DNA of 64,000 nt. Origin: Actinacidiphila alni (GTDB taxonomy: Bacteria; Actinomycetota; Actinomycetes; Streptomycetales; Streptomycetaceae). Under the pieces are notes generated by a model. The model did no database searches. It worked only from the letters and a program-made list of their open reading frames with translations, and was not told the DNA's origin. The stretch spans positions 248,001 through 312,000 of the forward strand of contig NZ_FONG01000007.1 of the NCBI RefSeq assembly GCF_900112845.1. Direction: 5' to 3'. Shown piece after piece: positions 1 to 9,244 of this stretch; position 1 is the stretch's first letter, and each line of letters starts with the position of its first letter. The position numbers and the translations under genes were made by a program.

Positions 1-3000
1 TGCGGTTGGGCAGCCAGGCGGCCGTCACACGGCCGAGCGCGTCGTAGGTCTTCTCGGTGATCCGGTTGTTGGCGTCGTACGCCTTCAGCGGCAGGCCGCG
101 GGCGGGGTCGAGGTAGTTGTAGGTTTTCTGGCCCTTGGCGTTGGTGATCGTGACCTTGGTCAGCGGCCCGGTGTCCGCGGGGGTGTACGCGGTCGTGGTG
201 GTGCTGCCCGCCGCGTCGGTGGCCGACATGATCCGGCCGAGGGCCGCGGTGGTGTCGTCGTAGGTCGCGGTGCTCGTGGTCTGCCAGGTGGTGGGCGGGC
301 GTTCCCCGGCGGTCGCGCCGGCCGGGTAGGCGGCGGCGCGGCCGGTCCAGGTGGCCTCGCCCTTGGTCGGGACCTGCGACGGGGACCAGGCGGTGGCCGA
401 GGTGTTGTCGAAGACGGTGGCCACGTCGGAGAGCACATTGCCGCGGGAGGCCGCCGAGGCGGGCAGATTCAGCGCCGTCTCGGCGACCGAGCAGGGCCTG
501 TCGACCGTGCGGATGCGCGAGGTCAGCGAGGTGATGCCGACGGCCGCGTTGCGCGCGTACCAGGTGCGGGTGCAGGTCTCGTCGCCGGACACCGCGGTGT
601 CCCCGGTGTCGTCGGAGCTGATCCGCATGCCGTAGCCGTCGTAGCCTGCGGTCTGGATGTCGGTGCGCCAGGTGCCCGGCACGGTCAGGTATGTGGACGA
701 GGAGGTCTTCGCCGTCCGTACGTAGTACGCCTCGATGTCGGCGTACGACTTGTGCTGCGTGGCGGTCCGCTGCGACCAGGGGTCGGAGACGGTGACCGAT
801 TCCGGGGCGGCGCCGTTGTACGTGACCTGTTCACGCTCGAAGCCGGCGTACCGGTCGGTGTCCGCGAGGCCGGGGACGGTGAGGCCGGGCAGGGCGACGC
901 CCGTGACCGTCGCCGGACGGGTGCTCGTACTGCCCTTGATCCGGTCGCCGTCCATGCCCTGCATGTAGACGGTGACGGTCCTGGACTGTGTGGTGCCGGC
1001 AGCGCCGCTGACCTCGGTGACCTGCCCGTAGCCGCGGAATTGCGACCAGGTGCGTTCGTCGGCCGGGGTGAACGGGTCGTCGTTGTAGTGCCAGGCGGGG
1101 TCGGCGTAGCTGTAGGAGTGCTCCAGGCCCTCGCCGTGCCCGGTGGGGTCGGTGGTGAGCACGGCGATCACCGGATACTTGTGGAACCAGTCGAGCCCGG
1201 CGTCCTCGGAGCCGTTGATGTGCCAGTACTGCGGGAAGCACCGCTTGTGGTCGTTGTCCTCGGCGGGCATGTTCGAGCCGCGTACGCACTCGGCGGGGGC
1301 GAGGCTGACGGTGGTGATCGCGCCGGTCTCGGAGGTGATCGTGTCGATGCGCGGGCGGTTGAGCGGCAGGATGTCGTCGGTGGCGTCCACCCGGTTGGGC
1401 AGCTGGCGGTAGGTGAAGGTGACCGGGTCCATCGCCAGGGACGAGCCGCCGCTCTCCCCGGTGTGCCGCAGCGCGGTGAGCACCATGGTCTGGTCGCTGC
1501 TGTCGCCGATGTCGCCCGGGTCGAGGAACTGCTCGGTGAAGTCCCACTTGTCGACCGGCGCGTAGGTGGCGGCGCCGGATCTGACGAAGGTCTCCACCTT
1601 GGTCAGCCGTTTGCGGGTGAAGAAGGACGGGCTGACGGCGTGACAGGTCGCGCCCGACGCGCAGACCGAATCGAAGGGCACGTCGGGCCAGTTGTGCGCG
1701 GAGTCCTTGTTCAAGGTGGTGCAGTCGGAGGCGAAGCAGCGCTCGTCGTAGCCGAGGACGACTTTCTGCGTGGCGTCGGCGGTGAACAGGGTGTCCGAGC
1801 GCTGGCCGTAGAGGATGGTGTCGAGGTGGCCGCCGCGGGTGTAGAGAGCAGTGCCGGTGGTGGCGTTGTTCTTGGCGTAGTAATTGGTCTCGGCCGTGTA
1901 CCAGTACGTCATCGCGTTGCCGTGCGGGTCGACGACGTAGTCGAGGTTCCAGCGCCAGGCCTGGTTGTACGAGCGGTCGGCGAAGGCGTCGCCCTTGGTG
2001 TAGCCGGGTTCGCCGGAGTCGTCGCCGAACACCGGCGTGGTCCATACGGAGTTGGTGCGCTGGGTACCCGCGCCGGGCAGCTTGTTCAGGCCGAAGACGT
2101 AGGTGGTGCCTTCGCCGGTGACCACCGTCCAGTATTCGCCCGCGCCGTCGATGGTGCTGTCGCCCTGGTCGCCGTTGTCGGCTCCGGTCGAGTGGGTGAC
2201 GGACGAGGCGTCGTCGTCCTTGAGCCGCCAGGTGCCGGAGGTGTCGTCCTTGACGAGTTCGGTGGATTTGCCGTTGAGGACGAGTGAGGCGTTGTCGTAC
2301 TTCCAGCACTGGTCGAAGCGGTCCTTGACGCCGTCGTCGTCGCACACGCCGTAGGAGCGGGTGATGTACGACGAGGTGAGGTCGAAGCCTTCGCCGAGCT
2401 GGGTGGACTGGTTGTTGGTGGAGGCGGTCCTGCCGTCGATGCCGGCGGAGTCGTAGGACAGGGTCAGGTCGGGGACGGGCCCGGCGGCGGGCGGCGGGGT
2501 GTCGAGGTCGTAGGACCAGTCGAACGAGCCGGAGGAATTGCCCGCCTGCCAGGTCGCGGAGGGCGAGAGCGGTGTCGCGCTGATGTCGCCGGCACCCGAG
2601 GCGGATTCGCCCGGGGACGCTTCGAGGGCGAGGACGGTGGCGGGCGCCGCGGAGGGTGCTGTGGATGTGACGGCCGATGTCGCGGTGGACGTCGTGGCGC
2701 CGGGGTCCGCGGCGGTGAGGTCGACGGTGGCGGCGACGGAGTGGCCCGCGATGTCGTTGTGCGAGTCCAGCGGGGTCCGCACCCGGCACCGGGCCTCGGC
2801 GGGGGTGGTCAGGGCGCACGCCGGCAGCCGGACCAGGTGCAGCCGGCCGGACCAGCCGCCGCCGTACGCCGAGGCGAACGCGCCGTAGTCCACGCTCACT
2901 TCGGTGCTGCCCGTGGCGGTGGAGTCGACGGCGAGAAGGGTGCCCTTGACTCCGGCGGCGTCGGCGGCCTGTTGGCCGAGCGCGCGGACACCGACGCGTG

Positions 3001-3463
3001 CGGTGGACGGCGAGGCCGCCGCGGCCGAGGCGCGGGCGATGCGTACGGGCAGGCCGCCCGCCTTCACGGTGGCCGCCCCGGTGCCGGAGAGCGTGGCCGA
3101 GGCCGAACCGGCCGCGGGCCAGCTGACCTTGCGCTGGGCGGCGCCCCGGTCGGCCTGCGCGGTATCGGCCTTCTTGGCCGCCGCCACGTGCGTCCGCGCG
3201 GCCTTGGCGCCGAGCGTCGTGACCGGGGTGACCTTGCTGGTCCGCTGCGGAGGCAGATCGGGGCGGCCCAGGCCGCCCGTGCCGGTCAGCGCCCGCGCCT
3301 GGACGGCGGGTGCGCAGTCCAGGGTGAGGGCGACGGACACCGCCAGCACGACCGCGGTCGTCGCGGCGTACGCCGCCCGCCGTTTGCGCGACGGCCGCCA
3401 GGGCGTCGGCACCAGGCCGCGCAGATACCTGCCGACCTTTCCGCTCCTCGTACCGGCGCTCAC
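1..3463 (-). CDS. RHS/YD-repeat surface protein, N-terminal part (runs off the left edge)
   Basis: The reading frame starts at a GTG at 3463 with a GGGAGG ribosome site just upstream and stays open for 1,154 codons to the window edge. The start is basic (KVGRYLRGLVP, PSRKRRAAY) and is followed by a hydrophobic segment near residues 32-47, so the protein is exported. The middle resembles the sugar-binding/SpvB-like head of actinobacterial RHS proteins (LSYDSAGIDGRT, YGVCDDDG, WYTAETNYYAKN), and YD-type repeats begin close to the edge (NYLDPARGLPLKAYDANN, KTYDALGRVTAAW). Known RHS proteins build a shell around a C-terminal toxin, which here would lie outside the window. It follows the LamG gene by 88 bp on the same strand, probably as one operon. 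Its family is clear; toxin activity is inference. Confidence 0.85.
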   Translation of the reverse strand, partial: MSAGTRSGKVGRYLRGLVPTPWRPSRKRRAAYAATTAVVLAVSVALTLDCAPAVQARALTGTGGLGRPDLPPQRTSKVTPVTTLGAKAARTHVAAAKKADTAQADRGAAQRKVSWPAAGSASATLSGTGAATVKAGGLPVRIARASAAAASPSTARVGVRALGQQAADAAGVKGTLLAVDSTATGSTEVSVDYGAFASAYGGGWSGRLHLVRLPACALTTPAEARCRVRTPLDSHNDIAGHSVAATVDLTAADPGATTSTATSAVTSTAPSAAPATVLALEASPGESASGAGDISATPLSPSATWQAGNSSGSFDWSYDLDTPPPAAGPVPDLTLSYDSAGIDGRTASTNNQSTQLGEGFDLTSSYITRSYGVCDDDGVKDRFDQCWKYDNASLVLNGKSTELVKDDTSGTWRLKDDDASSVTHSTGADNGDQGDSTIDGAGEYWTVVTGEGTTYVFGLNKLPGAGTQRTNSVWTTPVFGDDSGEPGYTKGDAFADRSYNQAWRWNLDYVVDPHGNAMTYWYTAETNYYAKNNATTGTALYTRGGHLDTILYGQRSDTLFTADATQKVVLGYDERCFASDCTTLNKDSAHNWPDVPFDSVCASGATCHAVSPSFFTRKRLTKVETFVRSGAATYAPVDKWDFTEQFLDPGDIGDSSDQTMVLTALRHTGESGGSSLAMDPVTFTYRQLPNRVDATDDILPLNRPRIDTITSETGAITTVSLAPAECVRGSNMPAEDNDHKRCFPQYWHINGSEDAGLDWFHKYPVIAVLTTDPTGHGEGLEHSYSYADPAWHYNDDPFTPADERTWSQFRGYGQVTEVSGAAGTTQSRTVTVYMQGMDGDRIKGSTSTRPATVTGVALPGLTVPGLADTDRYAGFEREQVTYNGAAPESVTVSDPWSQRTATQHKSYADIEAYYVRTAKTSSSTYLTVPGTWRTDIQTAGYDGYGMRISSDDTGDTAVSGDETCTRTWYARNAAVGITSLTSRIRTVDRPCSVAETALNLPASAASRGNVLSDVATVFDNTSATAWSPSQVPTKGEATWTGRAAAYPAGATAGERPPTTWQTTSTATYDDTTAALGRIMSATDAAGSTTTTAYTPADTGPLTKVTITNAKGQKTYNYLDPARGLPLKAYDANNRITEKTYDALGRVTAAWLPNR

Positions 3464-3551
3464 GAGCGTGCCTCCCAACGGTCGTGCCTGGACTGGGGGT
3501 TCTGGAATGGTGGTTCTGGGCCGGGGGTAACCGACTGCTGGTGCGGGCAGC

Positions 3552-6500
3552 TCAGTCGCCGACCGTGTCGACGATCTGCTGCTGGTCGGTCATCGCGCCG
3601 GCCCAGATCCGCAGGTCGGTGATGCTGCCGGGCAGGTAGTGGCCCCAGCCGGTGCCGGACGGCCCGCGCCCCACAGCGAAGTCGCCCGATCCGGCCGCCG
3701 CGGCGTACTCCTGATCAGTGCCGTTCTGGTTGTCCCCGACGAAGAGCCGGACCGTCCCGTCCTGCGCGTCGAAGATTCCCGTGAGACGTACGGGGGTACC
3801 GGCGGCGGCCGGTTCGTCGGACGTCACGCCGGTGAAGGTGCCGTCGGCGTTGAGTCGCCCGAAGTGCCAGAAGCCCACCGGCACGGTGCTGTCGGTCTCG
3901 GGATCCGTATCGGTGCCGGTCAGTTGGTACCAGAGCCCCCACGACGAGCCGTCGGCAGTGCGCTGGCCTGTCACCTGGACAGTGGAACCGACGGGTTCGG
4001 CCGCCAGGGTGCCGGAGTCCAGGGACACCTCGGTGGTGACGGTGAAGGAGCCGGTGTCGTCGATCACCGGCCCCGGGGTGCCGGCGGCGCCGTCGGTACC
4101 GTTCAGCACGAGTGACGTGCCGTCGAGCGTGGCGCCGCCGGAGGTGGTCAGGGTGCGGCCGTAGCCGGAGGCGGTGTCGGTCAGGGTGCTGCCCGTGGCG
4201 CCGGACGGGTCCCAGGCGGCGGTGAGTTCGACCTGTGCCTTGCCGTCGGAGTTCAGCAGGCGTGCCTCGTCGGACGCCTCCTGCGGGGTCAGGGCCCGCT
4301 GCCAGACCTTGACCTCGTCGATGCTGCCGGGGAAGTTGTACTGGTACGTCCCCCACTTGTAGCGGCCGATCTGGAAGGGGCCGGTCGCGGACCAGGAGCC
4401 GGTGACGGTGGCCGAGCCCTGCGAGACGCCGTTGACGTAGAGGGTGCTCTGCTGGGTCGACGGGTCGTAACTGCCCACCAGTTGCGTCCAGATGCCGGTC
4501 TTGGCGGGTGTGTCGGAGGCGACGCCGTAGTACGCGGTGCCGGTGTTCGCGTCCTGCTGCTTCACACCGAAGAACCAGGTGCCGAGGCCGTGGTCGTAGC
4601 CGAGGATGAACGGGCTGTACGTGACGCCGTCCTGGGAGAGCACGATCGCGTTCGGCGTGAGGGTGTCGAGCTTCACCCACGCGGAGACGGTGTACGCCGA
4701 CCGGGTCTCCAGCACCGGTCCCGCCGTCGAGGCGTAACCCGACGTCCCGTCCAGGCGCAGGCCCTTGTCGGGGGTGGTGCCGCCGTTGCCGTCCGGCAGG
4801 TCGCCGCGGCGGCCGTTGTCGTCGCGGGTCGCACCGGTCGAGAGCGTCGCGTTGTGCTGCTGCGCCGCCACGGTGGTGGAGGTGTCGATCGCCTGGCCGC
4901 TGCTCTCGTCGAAGTTCCACTGCGCGACGGGACCGGCGCCGGCCGCGACGAGGAAGTCCTTGACGGTCTCCGCGCCCCAGCGGCCGACGACGTCCTTGGC
5001 CCGTACGTCCAGGTGGTACGTGCCGGCCGCGGGCGGTTTGACGGTCACGCTGGTCTGCCCGTTCGGCAGGGCGATCCAGGCGTCGCCGGACGACAGCTTG
5101 TACTCGTACGCGACATTGCTGTCGCCGGACGCCGGGCCGAAGGTGAGGGTGCCCGCCACCCCCGGACCGCCCGCGGCCAGGCAGGAGTTGGGCAGGCACT
5201 CGCTGTACGTGCTGGTGAAGGCGATCGACGGCGCCTTGGGGGCGGTGGAGTCGACCTTGAAGTAACACCAGCCGGTGGTCGAGCCGTTGGAGGGCCCGGA
5301 CAGATAACTGGTCTGGTTGTCGTAGTAGGAACGGGTCCAGGTGCGGTAGCGGTACAGCGTGCCGTCGGTCAGCGTCGGGGCGGTGGCGACGCCGGGCGAG
5401 ACATTGTCACCGACGAAGCCGCTGGTGGGCCGGACGATGTCGGCGAAGGCGCTGGACCACGTGGCGGTGGACGCCGTGTACTTGTCCATGCTGAACACCG
5501 AGCGCAGCCGAGCGCCCGACTCACCGCCGGCCGCGGTCTGCGGCACCGACGACAGCGCGGGGGTCGGGTCGGAGATCACCGACGGGTCGGCGCTCTTGGT
5601 CGAGCAGACCGTGCCGCTACCGGTGACCAGGCCGATCTTGGTCGGCAGCGCCGGGTTGGCGACGTAGTTCACCGACAGTGTCGCGTCGTTCTTGAACCGC
5701 TTCCACGCCGAGGTGTCGGACTCGTCGTGCGCCCGCAGCTCCAGGGTGAGTTTCGCGAATTTGCCCGCCGCGAAATTCGCCACGGTGGGGGTGAGGTTCT
5801 CGTTCGTCTCGTCCGGGTTGTCGGCGAACTCGATGGGCGCGGCGGGCGAGTTCGGGTCGCAGGAAGAGCCGCGGCCGGCCGAGAAGGAGCGGTCGACCAT
5901 CAGGTCGAGTTCCGCGGGGCGGGAGGACCAGGTGGTGGACGAGGAGAAGTTGTTCGTGCGCTCCAGGTCGGTCCAGCGCGCGGCGCACTGGAAGGCCCAG
6001 GGCGAGGTCACCCGGAAGGTCGCCTTCAGCACCTTCTTGCCCTTGAGGGCGCCCGGGGTGAACTGGAAGTACAGCCGCTGGGTGTAGCCGGGGCCGCAGT
6101 AGTAGCCGTCCCAGGTGCCGCAGTGGCCGTCGCCTTCGCCGTTCGTGCCGTTGGCCCAGCCGTAGCTCTTGTACCCGTCGCTGCGCAGCAGGGTGCGCTC
6201 GGGCGAGCCGGAGGCGAGCGACACGTCGGGGTCGATGTACAGCGGATACGCGGCGGTGTCGGTGGACGCCAGCAGGTGGGGGTCGGGGACGACGGTGACG
6301 GCGGAGGCCGTCAGGTCGAGCGGGGTGGTGGCGGAGGTGGCGCCGGGGGCGGGGCCGTCGGTGCCGTCTTCGCTGTCCGCCGGGGTGGCCTGGGGCTGCA
6401 CGCCGGGCGTCGCCTTGGTGCCGGGTGTCGCCTTCGCCGCTCCGGTCGCGGCCTTCGCGTTCTTCGCGTTTTTCGCGGCCTCGGCTCCGGTGCCGTGCGA

Positions 6501-7229
6501 GTCCCACATCTGGGCGGCCGGGGAGGTGAACAGTTGCTGCCCGTCCGGGCCGATCGCGGCGAAGCCGCCGTCCGCGGTGCGGCCGACGTCGAGGCCGGAG
6601 GTCCGCAGCCCGAACGCGATCCGCTTCAGCCGCGGGTCGGCCGCCGCCTTGGGCGTCCTCACCACCAGCACCTCGCGGTAGCCCTGGGTCGTGGCCGTCA
6701 TCCGCAGGTCCACGTCGGGCAGCACGTCCGCGTACACGGCGCTGTCGCCGTCGAGCGTCGGCGCCGGCAGGGTGCCGGGCCAACTGAACGTCATGGTGCG
6801 GCCGTTGCGGCCGATCGTCACCAGCGGGGTCTTCCCGCCACCGGAGAAGGCCAGGTCCACGGCGGCGGCCCTGGGCGCCACCGTCCCGTCCGCCCGCCGC
6901 GCCAGTGTCGCGTCGGGGGTCACCCACGAGCCGTCCGCCGCCGCCACCCGCACCGGCACGGTCGACTCGTCGAGCCGCATCGTCACGCCGTCCGGATTCG
7001 CGTACGTCGTGGTGGTCTCGGTCCGCTCCCCCACGACCTCCACCGGGGCACCGGACGCCTTCGCCCGGTCCAACGCCCGCTCGGCCTCGGTCTGTTGCCG
7101 CGGCGCGGTCCCGCTGTCGGCCTGCGCGCCGAGCGGCGTCAGCCCTGCCCACAGCACGGCCGCGACCGCACCCACGGCGGCCCCCCGCCACGCGAGTCTC
7201 CGCACTCCCCGAACAGCACGACTCTTCAC
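3552..7229 (-). CDS. Secreted LamG / DNRLRE domain protein upstream of the RHS gene
   Basis: A large secreted protein of 1,225 residues. GTG at 7229 (VKSRAVRGVRR) opens a signal peptide ending near AQADSG. It lies about 42 nt below a good promoter, which favours this start over a longer frame reaching 7778; a GTG four codons upstream (7241) is the alternative. After an N-terminal beta-rich region come a DNRLRE-like segment (YKSYGWANGTNGEGDG, YTQRLYFQFTP) and two LamG jelly-roll domains, roughly residues 770-1000 (VAQWNFDESSGQAID, LDGTSGYASTAG) and 1010-1225 (ELTAAWDPSGATGST). LamG modules bind sugars or proteins at the cell surface. In streptomycetes such genes commonly sit directly upstream of an RHS gene, as here, so the two probably act together at the envelope. 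The exact ligand cannot be read from the sequence. Confidence 0.88.
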   Translation of the reverse strand: MKSRAVRGVRRLAWRGAAVGAVAAVLWAGLTPLGAQADSGTAPRQQTEAERALDRAKASGAPVEVVGERTETTTTYANPDGVTMRLDESTVPVRVAAADGSWVTPDATLARRADGTVAPRAAAVDLAFSGGGKTPLVTIGRNGRTMTFSWPGTLPAPTLDGDSAVYADVLPDVDLRMTATTQGYREVLVVRTPKAAADPRLKRIAFGLRTSGLDVGRTADGGFAAIGPDGQQLFTSPAAQMWDSHGTGAEAAKNAKNAKAATGAAKATPGTKATPGVQPQATPADSEDGTDGPAPGATSATTPLDLTASAVTVVPDPHLLASTDTAAYPLYIDPDVSLASGSPERTLLRSDGYKSYGWANGTNGEGDGHCGTWDGYYCGPGYTQRLYFQFTPGALKGKKVLKATFRVTSPWAFQCAARWTDLERTNNFSSSTTWSSRPAELDLMVDRSFSAGRGSSCDPNSPAAPIEFADNPDETNENLTPTVANFAAGKFAKLTLELRAHDESDTSAWKRFKNDATLSVNYVANPALPTKIGLVTGSGTVCSTKSADPSVISDPTPALSSVPQTAAGGESGARLRSVFSMDKYTASTATWSSAFADIVRPTSGFVGDNVSPGVATAPTLTDGTLYRYRTWTRSYYDNQTSYLSGPSNGSTTGWCYFKVDSTAPKAPSIAFTSTYSECLPNSCLAAGGPGVAGTLTFGPASGDSNVAYEYKLSSGDAWIALPNGQTSVTVKPPAAGTYHLDVRAKDVVGRWGAETVKDFLVAAGAGPVAQWNFDESSGQAIDTSTTVAAQQHNATLSTGATRDDNGRRGDLPDGNGGTTPDKGLRLDGTSGYASTAGPVLETRSAYTVSAWVKLDTLTPNAIVLSQDGVTYSPFILGYDHGLGTWFFGVKQQDANTGTAYYGVASDTPAKTGIWTQLVGSYDPSTQQSTLYVNGVSQGSATVTGSWSATGPFQIGRYKWGTYQYNFPGSIDEVKVWQRALTPQEASDEARLLNSDGKAQVELTAAWDPSGATGSTLTDTASGYGRTLTTSGGATLDGTSLVLNGTDGAAGTPGPVIDDTGSFTVTTEVSLDSGTLAAEPVGSTVQVTGQRTADGSSWGLWYQLTGTDTDPETDSTVPVGFWHFGRLNADGTFTGVTSDEPAAAGTPVRLTGIFDAQDGTVRLFVGDNQNGTDQEYAAAAGSGDFAVGRGPSGTGWGHYLPGSITDLRIWAGAMTDQQQIVDTVGD

Positions 7230-7277
7230 GCCCGCCCCCACCCCTGCCCGACCCCAACTCCCCAATGAGCGATGTGG

Positions 7278-7307
7278 ATTCTGTGGCCACGCGGTGATGC
7301 CCGTCAA
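7278..7307 (-). promoter_or_regulatory. Candidate sigma-70 type promoter for the LamG-RHS operon
   Basis: On the minus strand TTGACG (7302-7307) is followed after 18 nt by CAGAAT (7278-7283). Transcription would begin near 7271, giving a leader of about 42 nt before the GTG at 7229. The -35 box is in a local T/A-rich patch that stands out from the GC-rich surroundings. The boxes are seen; activity is inferred. Confidence 0.5.
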
Positions 7308-7604
7308 GTTTTTTCGTGAATGGGAAGTGGAATCCGGACCACCTGATCGCGGGCTCTGCCCTTTCGGGTATACCCGTCGGAGTACGCGCGCCCGCACCGC
7401 CGGCGTACGGCCGTCACGGAGGTGGGGTGAGCCCGGCGTACGCCTGTGAACAGGGCGGAGCCCGGTCCGCCGCCGATACGGGGAAGACGGGGGACCGGGC
7501 CGCCCATGTGTCCGGCCACTGCCAGGAGAAGGGAATTCTCCGGCCGTCCGACAATCCGCGTCAAGCGTCTCGATAAACCGGGAAGCGGAATTCCTTCGTC
7601 CCCG

Positions 7605-7646
7605 GGATACGTACTCCGGGGTTCGTGAACCCCGGAGTACGTATCC
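7605..7646. repeat. 42-bp perfect palindrome (20-bp arms, 2-nt centre)
   Basis: The left arm at 7605-7624 begins GGATACGTACTCC and the right arm at 7627-7646 is its exact reverse complement, with only GT between them. It lies in the 0.8-kb space between the LamG start and the DUF397 gene. There is no T-tract on either side, so a simple intrinsic terminator is not certain. It could be a strong hairpin ending transcripts from the DUF397 gene, a cruciform, or a repeat-derived site. Confidence 0.75.
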
Positions 7647-7801
7647 AATTGCCCGACCGGTACGAGCCATTCCCCGCCCCGATATCGGACACTTCGCCGT
7701 CCGGTCTCCCGCGCGGGCCCCGGCCCGGACGGACGATGGACGCGACCCCGGACAACTCCCACGCCGAGGTGACGTCACCGGACGAGGCCGAGTAGCCCTC
7801 C

Positions 7802-7854
7802 GGCCCGTGCCGTCGTCGCCGTCGTCGCCGTCCTCGGTGACGACGGCACGGGCC
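7802..7854. terminator. Inverted repeat with 16-bp perfect arms
   Basis: GGCCCGTGCCGTCGTC (7802-7817) is repeated as its reverse complement at 7839-7854 across a 21-nt loop made of short CGTCGTCGC-like units. It sits downstream of the minus-strand DUF397 gene and may end that transcript. There is no poly-T run, which is common for actinomycete terminators. Confidence 0.5.
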
Positions 7855-7861
7855 GGGCCGA

Positions 7862-8041
7862 ATTCCCGGGCTGGCCGCCGTCGCCCAATTCGACGCCCTG
7901 TACGAGGTGTGACGGCAGGGCCGCATCACATGCGGCCTGACGCTGCACATGTCCGACGGCGCCCGCCACAAGCGGCTGTGGCAATCCGGCGAACCGGCCC
8001 ACCGCCTCCTCCCGATCCTCGGCCCCCGTCCCACCGCCTGA
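7862..8041 (+). pseudogene. Decayed coding remnant of unknown family
   Basis: Read in the frame from 7862, this stretch gives 16 codons, a TGA at 7910-7912, then 42 more codons to a TGA ending at 8041. The part after the internal stop reads like a real protein tail (GLTLHMSDGARHKRLWQSG), with the high third-position GC expected of a gene here. No start codon or ribosome site fits, and the 5' part runs into the inverted repeat at 7802-7854. I take it as the broken 3' end of a lost gene, convergent with the DUF397 gene 6 nt away. I do not recognise the family. The rest of 7230-7860 shows no gene I can support. Confidence 0.35.
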
Positions 8042-8047
8042 CCCCGG

Positions 8048-8344
8048 TCAGACCAGGGGGAATTCGCCGTCCCGGACGGCCCCGGTGAAGGCTTTCCAGG
8101 CTGCCGCCGGGAAGACCAGGGCGGGGCCCTGGGGGTCCTTGGAGTCACGGACGGCCATCGCCCCGCCGCCGGGGAGGCGGGCACCTTCGACGCAGTCCCC
8201 GCCCGTGTTGTCGCTGTAGGTCGACTTGAACCAGTCGACGGTCGGGCCTGTGTCTCCTACGCAGGCACCGCCCCGGCCGTTGCCGTGGCCAGACGCGCCC
8301 CCATCCGTACAGGGGATGAGGTCAGACTCGGCGCTCGTTGCCAT
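8048..8344 (-). CDS. DUF397 partner protein of the adjacent XRE regulator
   Basis: A 98-residue protein with the DUF397 core (WFKSTYSDNTGGDCVEGA, MAVRDSKDPQGPALVF, AWKAFTGAV) in its C-terminal two thirds and a Gly-rich N-terminal extension. The ATG at 8344 overlaps the TGA of the upstream regulator by one base, so the two are translationally coupled. Family knowledge: DUF397 proteins are small partners of WhiJ/AbaA-type XRE-DUF5753 regulators in Streptomyces and are thought to modulate their DNA binding. The extension before the domain (about 35 residues) is longer than in the second DUF397 protein of this window at 24252. Confidence 0.88.
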   Translation of the reverse strand: MATSAESDLIPCTDGGASGHGNGRGGACVGDTGPTVDWFKSTYSDNTGGDCVEGARLPGGGAMAVRDSKDPQGPALVFPAAAWKAFTGAVRDGEFPLV

Positions 8345-9228
8345 CAATGCTCCTTGATCGCTTCCTTGATCACGCGGAGGGACTCGTCCGGTCCCAGCGC
8401 CTCGGCTTGCAGGTCGGTGAAGGCGTTCGCAAACCGCTTGACGTCTGCGTCGTCCCGCTTGACCCAGGTGTCGGCGAGATGCTCGATGTGGACCAGCGGC
8501 TTGAGTCCCAGTCGTTCCGGGAAGCGAAAGATGCAGAACGGCCCGTTCATCACGCGGCTGGCGCCCGCTGCGAACGGCATGACCTGCACCTTCACGTTCG
8601 GGCGCGACTCCACCGTCTCCACGATGTGGGCGAGCTGATCGCGCATGATCTGTGGTGTTCCTACCACGCGGCGCAATACGGCCTCGTCGACGACCGACAC
8701 GTAGCGCAGCGGCGACTCCTCCCGAACGAGGACTTCTTGGCGCGTGATCCGGATGTCCACCACCCGATTGATTTCATCCGCCGTGAACTCCAGATCCGAA
8801 CGTCGATGGATCTCACGAATGTAATCCTCGGTCTGCAACAACCCCGGCACGAAGCCGACTTGACACAGCTGCGTCGTCTCGGCGGCAGCCTCCAGATCGA
8901 GGAACGCCTTGAAGCCGGGCTTCAGAACCGAGCGGTACTCGGCTGTCAGCCACCAGTCCCGGTTGGTCTTGGTGACCTTCGCGTAGCTGAGCAGAACGGC
9001 GCGGCGTTCGGGGTCAGCGCCGTAGATCTCGCACAGCGCCATGACGTCGGTCGGCTCGACGGTCGTGTTCTCCCCGGTCTCAAGGCGGGTGAGCTTGGAC
9101 GGGCTCCAGAGCAGCTTCTTCACCACCTGGGCGCCCTTGAGCCCCGCTGTCAGGCGGAGTTGGCGCAGCTCGCTCCCCAGTTGGAGGCGGCAAAGAGCCG
9201 GGCTGGCCGACTCCCTGTCTGTCGTCAT
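8344..9228 (-). CDS. WhiJ/AbaA-type XRE regulator with DUF5753
   Basis: A 294-residue transcription factor. The ATG at 9228 is preceded by GGAGAGGTGAACGG. Residues about 17-70 form an XRE helix-turn-helix (LGSELRQLRLTAGLKG, SPSKLTRLETGENTTVEP). The rest is the DUF5753 sensor/dimer domain typical of streptomycete regulators (PGLLQTEDYIREIHR, VLVREESPLRYVSVVDEA, VQVMPFAAGAS). It is coupled to the DUF397 gene and divergent from a HATPase_c gene, which recreates the three-gene set known from the abaA and whiJ loci that influence sporulation and antibiotic production. Three repeats 20 bp apart lie directly upstream and are the likely autoregulatory operators. Confidence 0.92.
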   Translation of the reverse strand: MTTDRESASPALCRLQLGSELRQLRLTAGLKGAQVVKKLLWSPSKLTRLETGENTTVEPTDVMALCEIYGADPERRAVLLSYAKVTKTNRDWWLTAEYRSVLKPGFKAFLDLEAAAETTQLCQVGFVPGLLQTEDYIREIHRRSDLEFTADEINRVVDIRITRQEVLVREESPLRYVSVVDEAVLRRVVGTPQIMRDQLAHIVETVESRPNVKVQVMPFAAGASRVMNGPFCIFRFPERLGLKPLVHIEHLADTWVKRDDADVKRFANAFTDLQAEALGPDESLRVIKEAIKEH

Positions 9229-9244
9229 CCGTTCACCTCTCCCC

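Noticed and set aside
4482..7268. A 928-codon open frame on the plus strand over the LamG gene
   Set aside because: Antisense to the LamG gene, which has a signal peptide, recognisable domains and a promoter. The plus frame has no domain.
7304..7762. 152-codon minus-strand frame upstream of the LamG gene
   Set aside because: It spans the palindrome and the -35 box, has no ribosome site and no protein-like composition.
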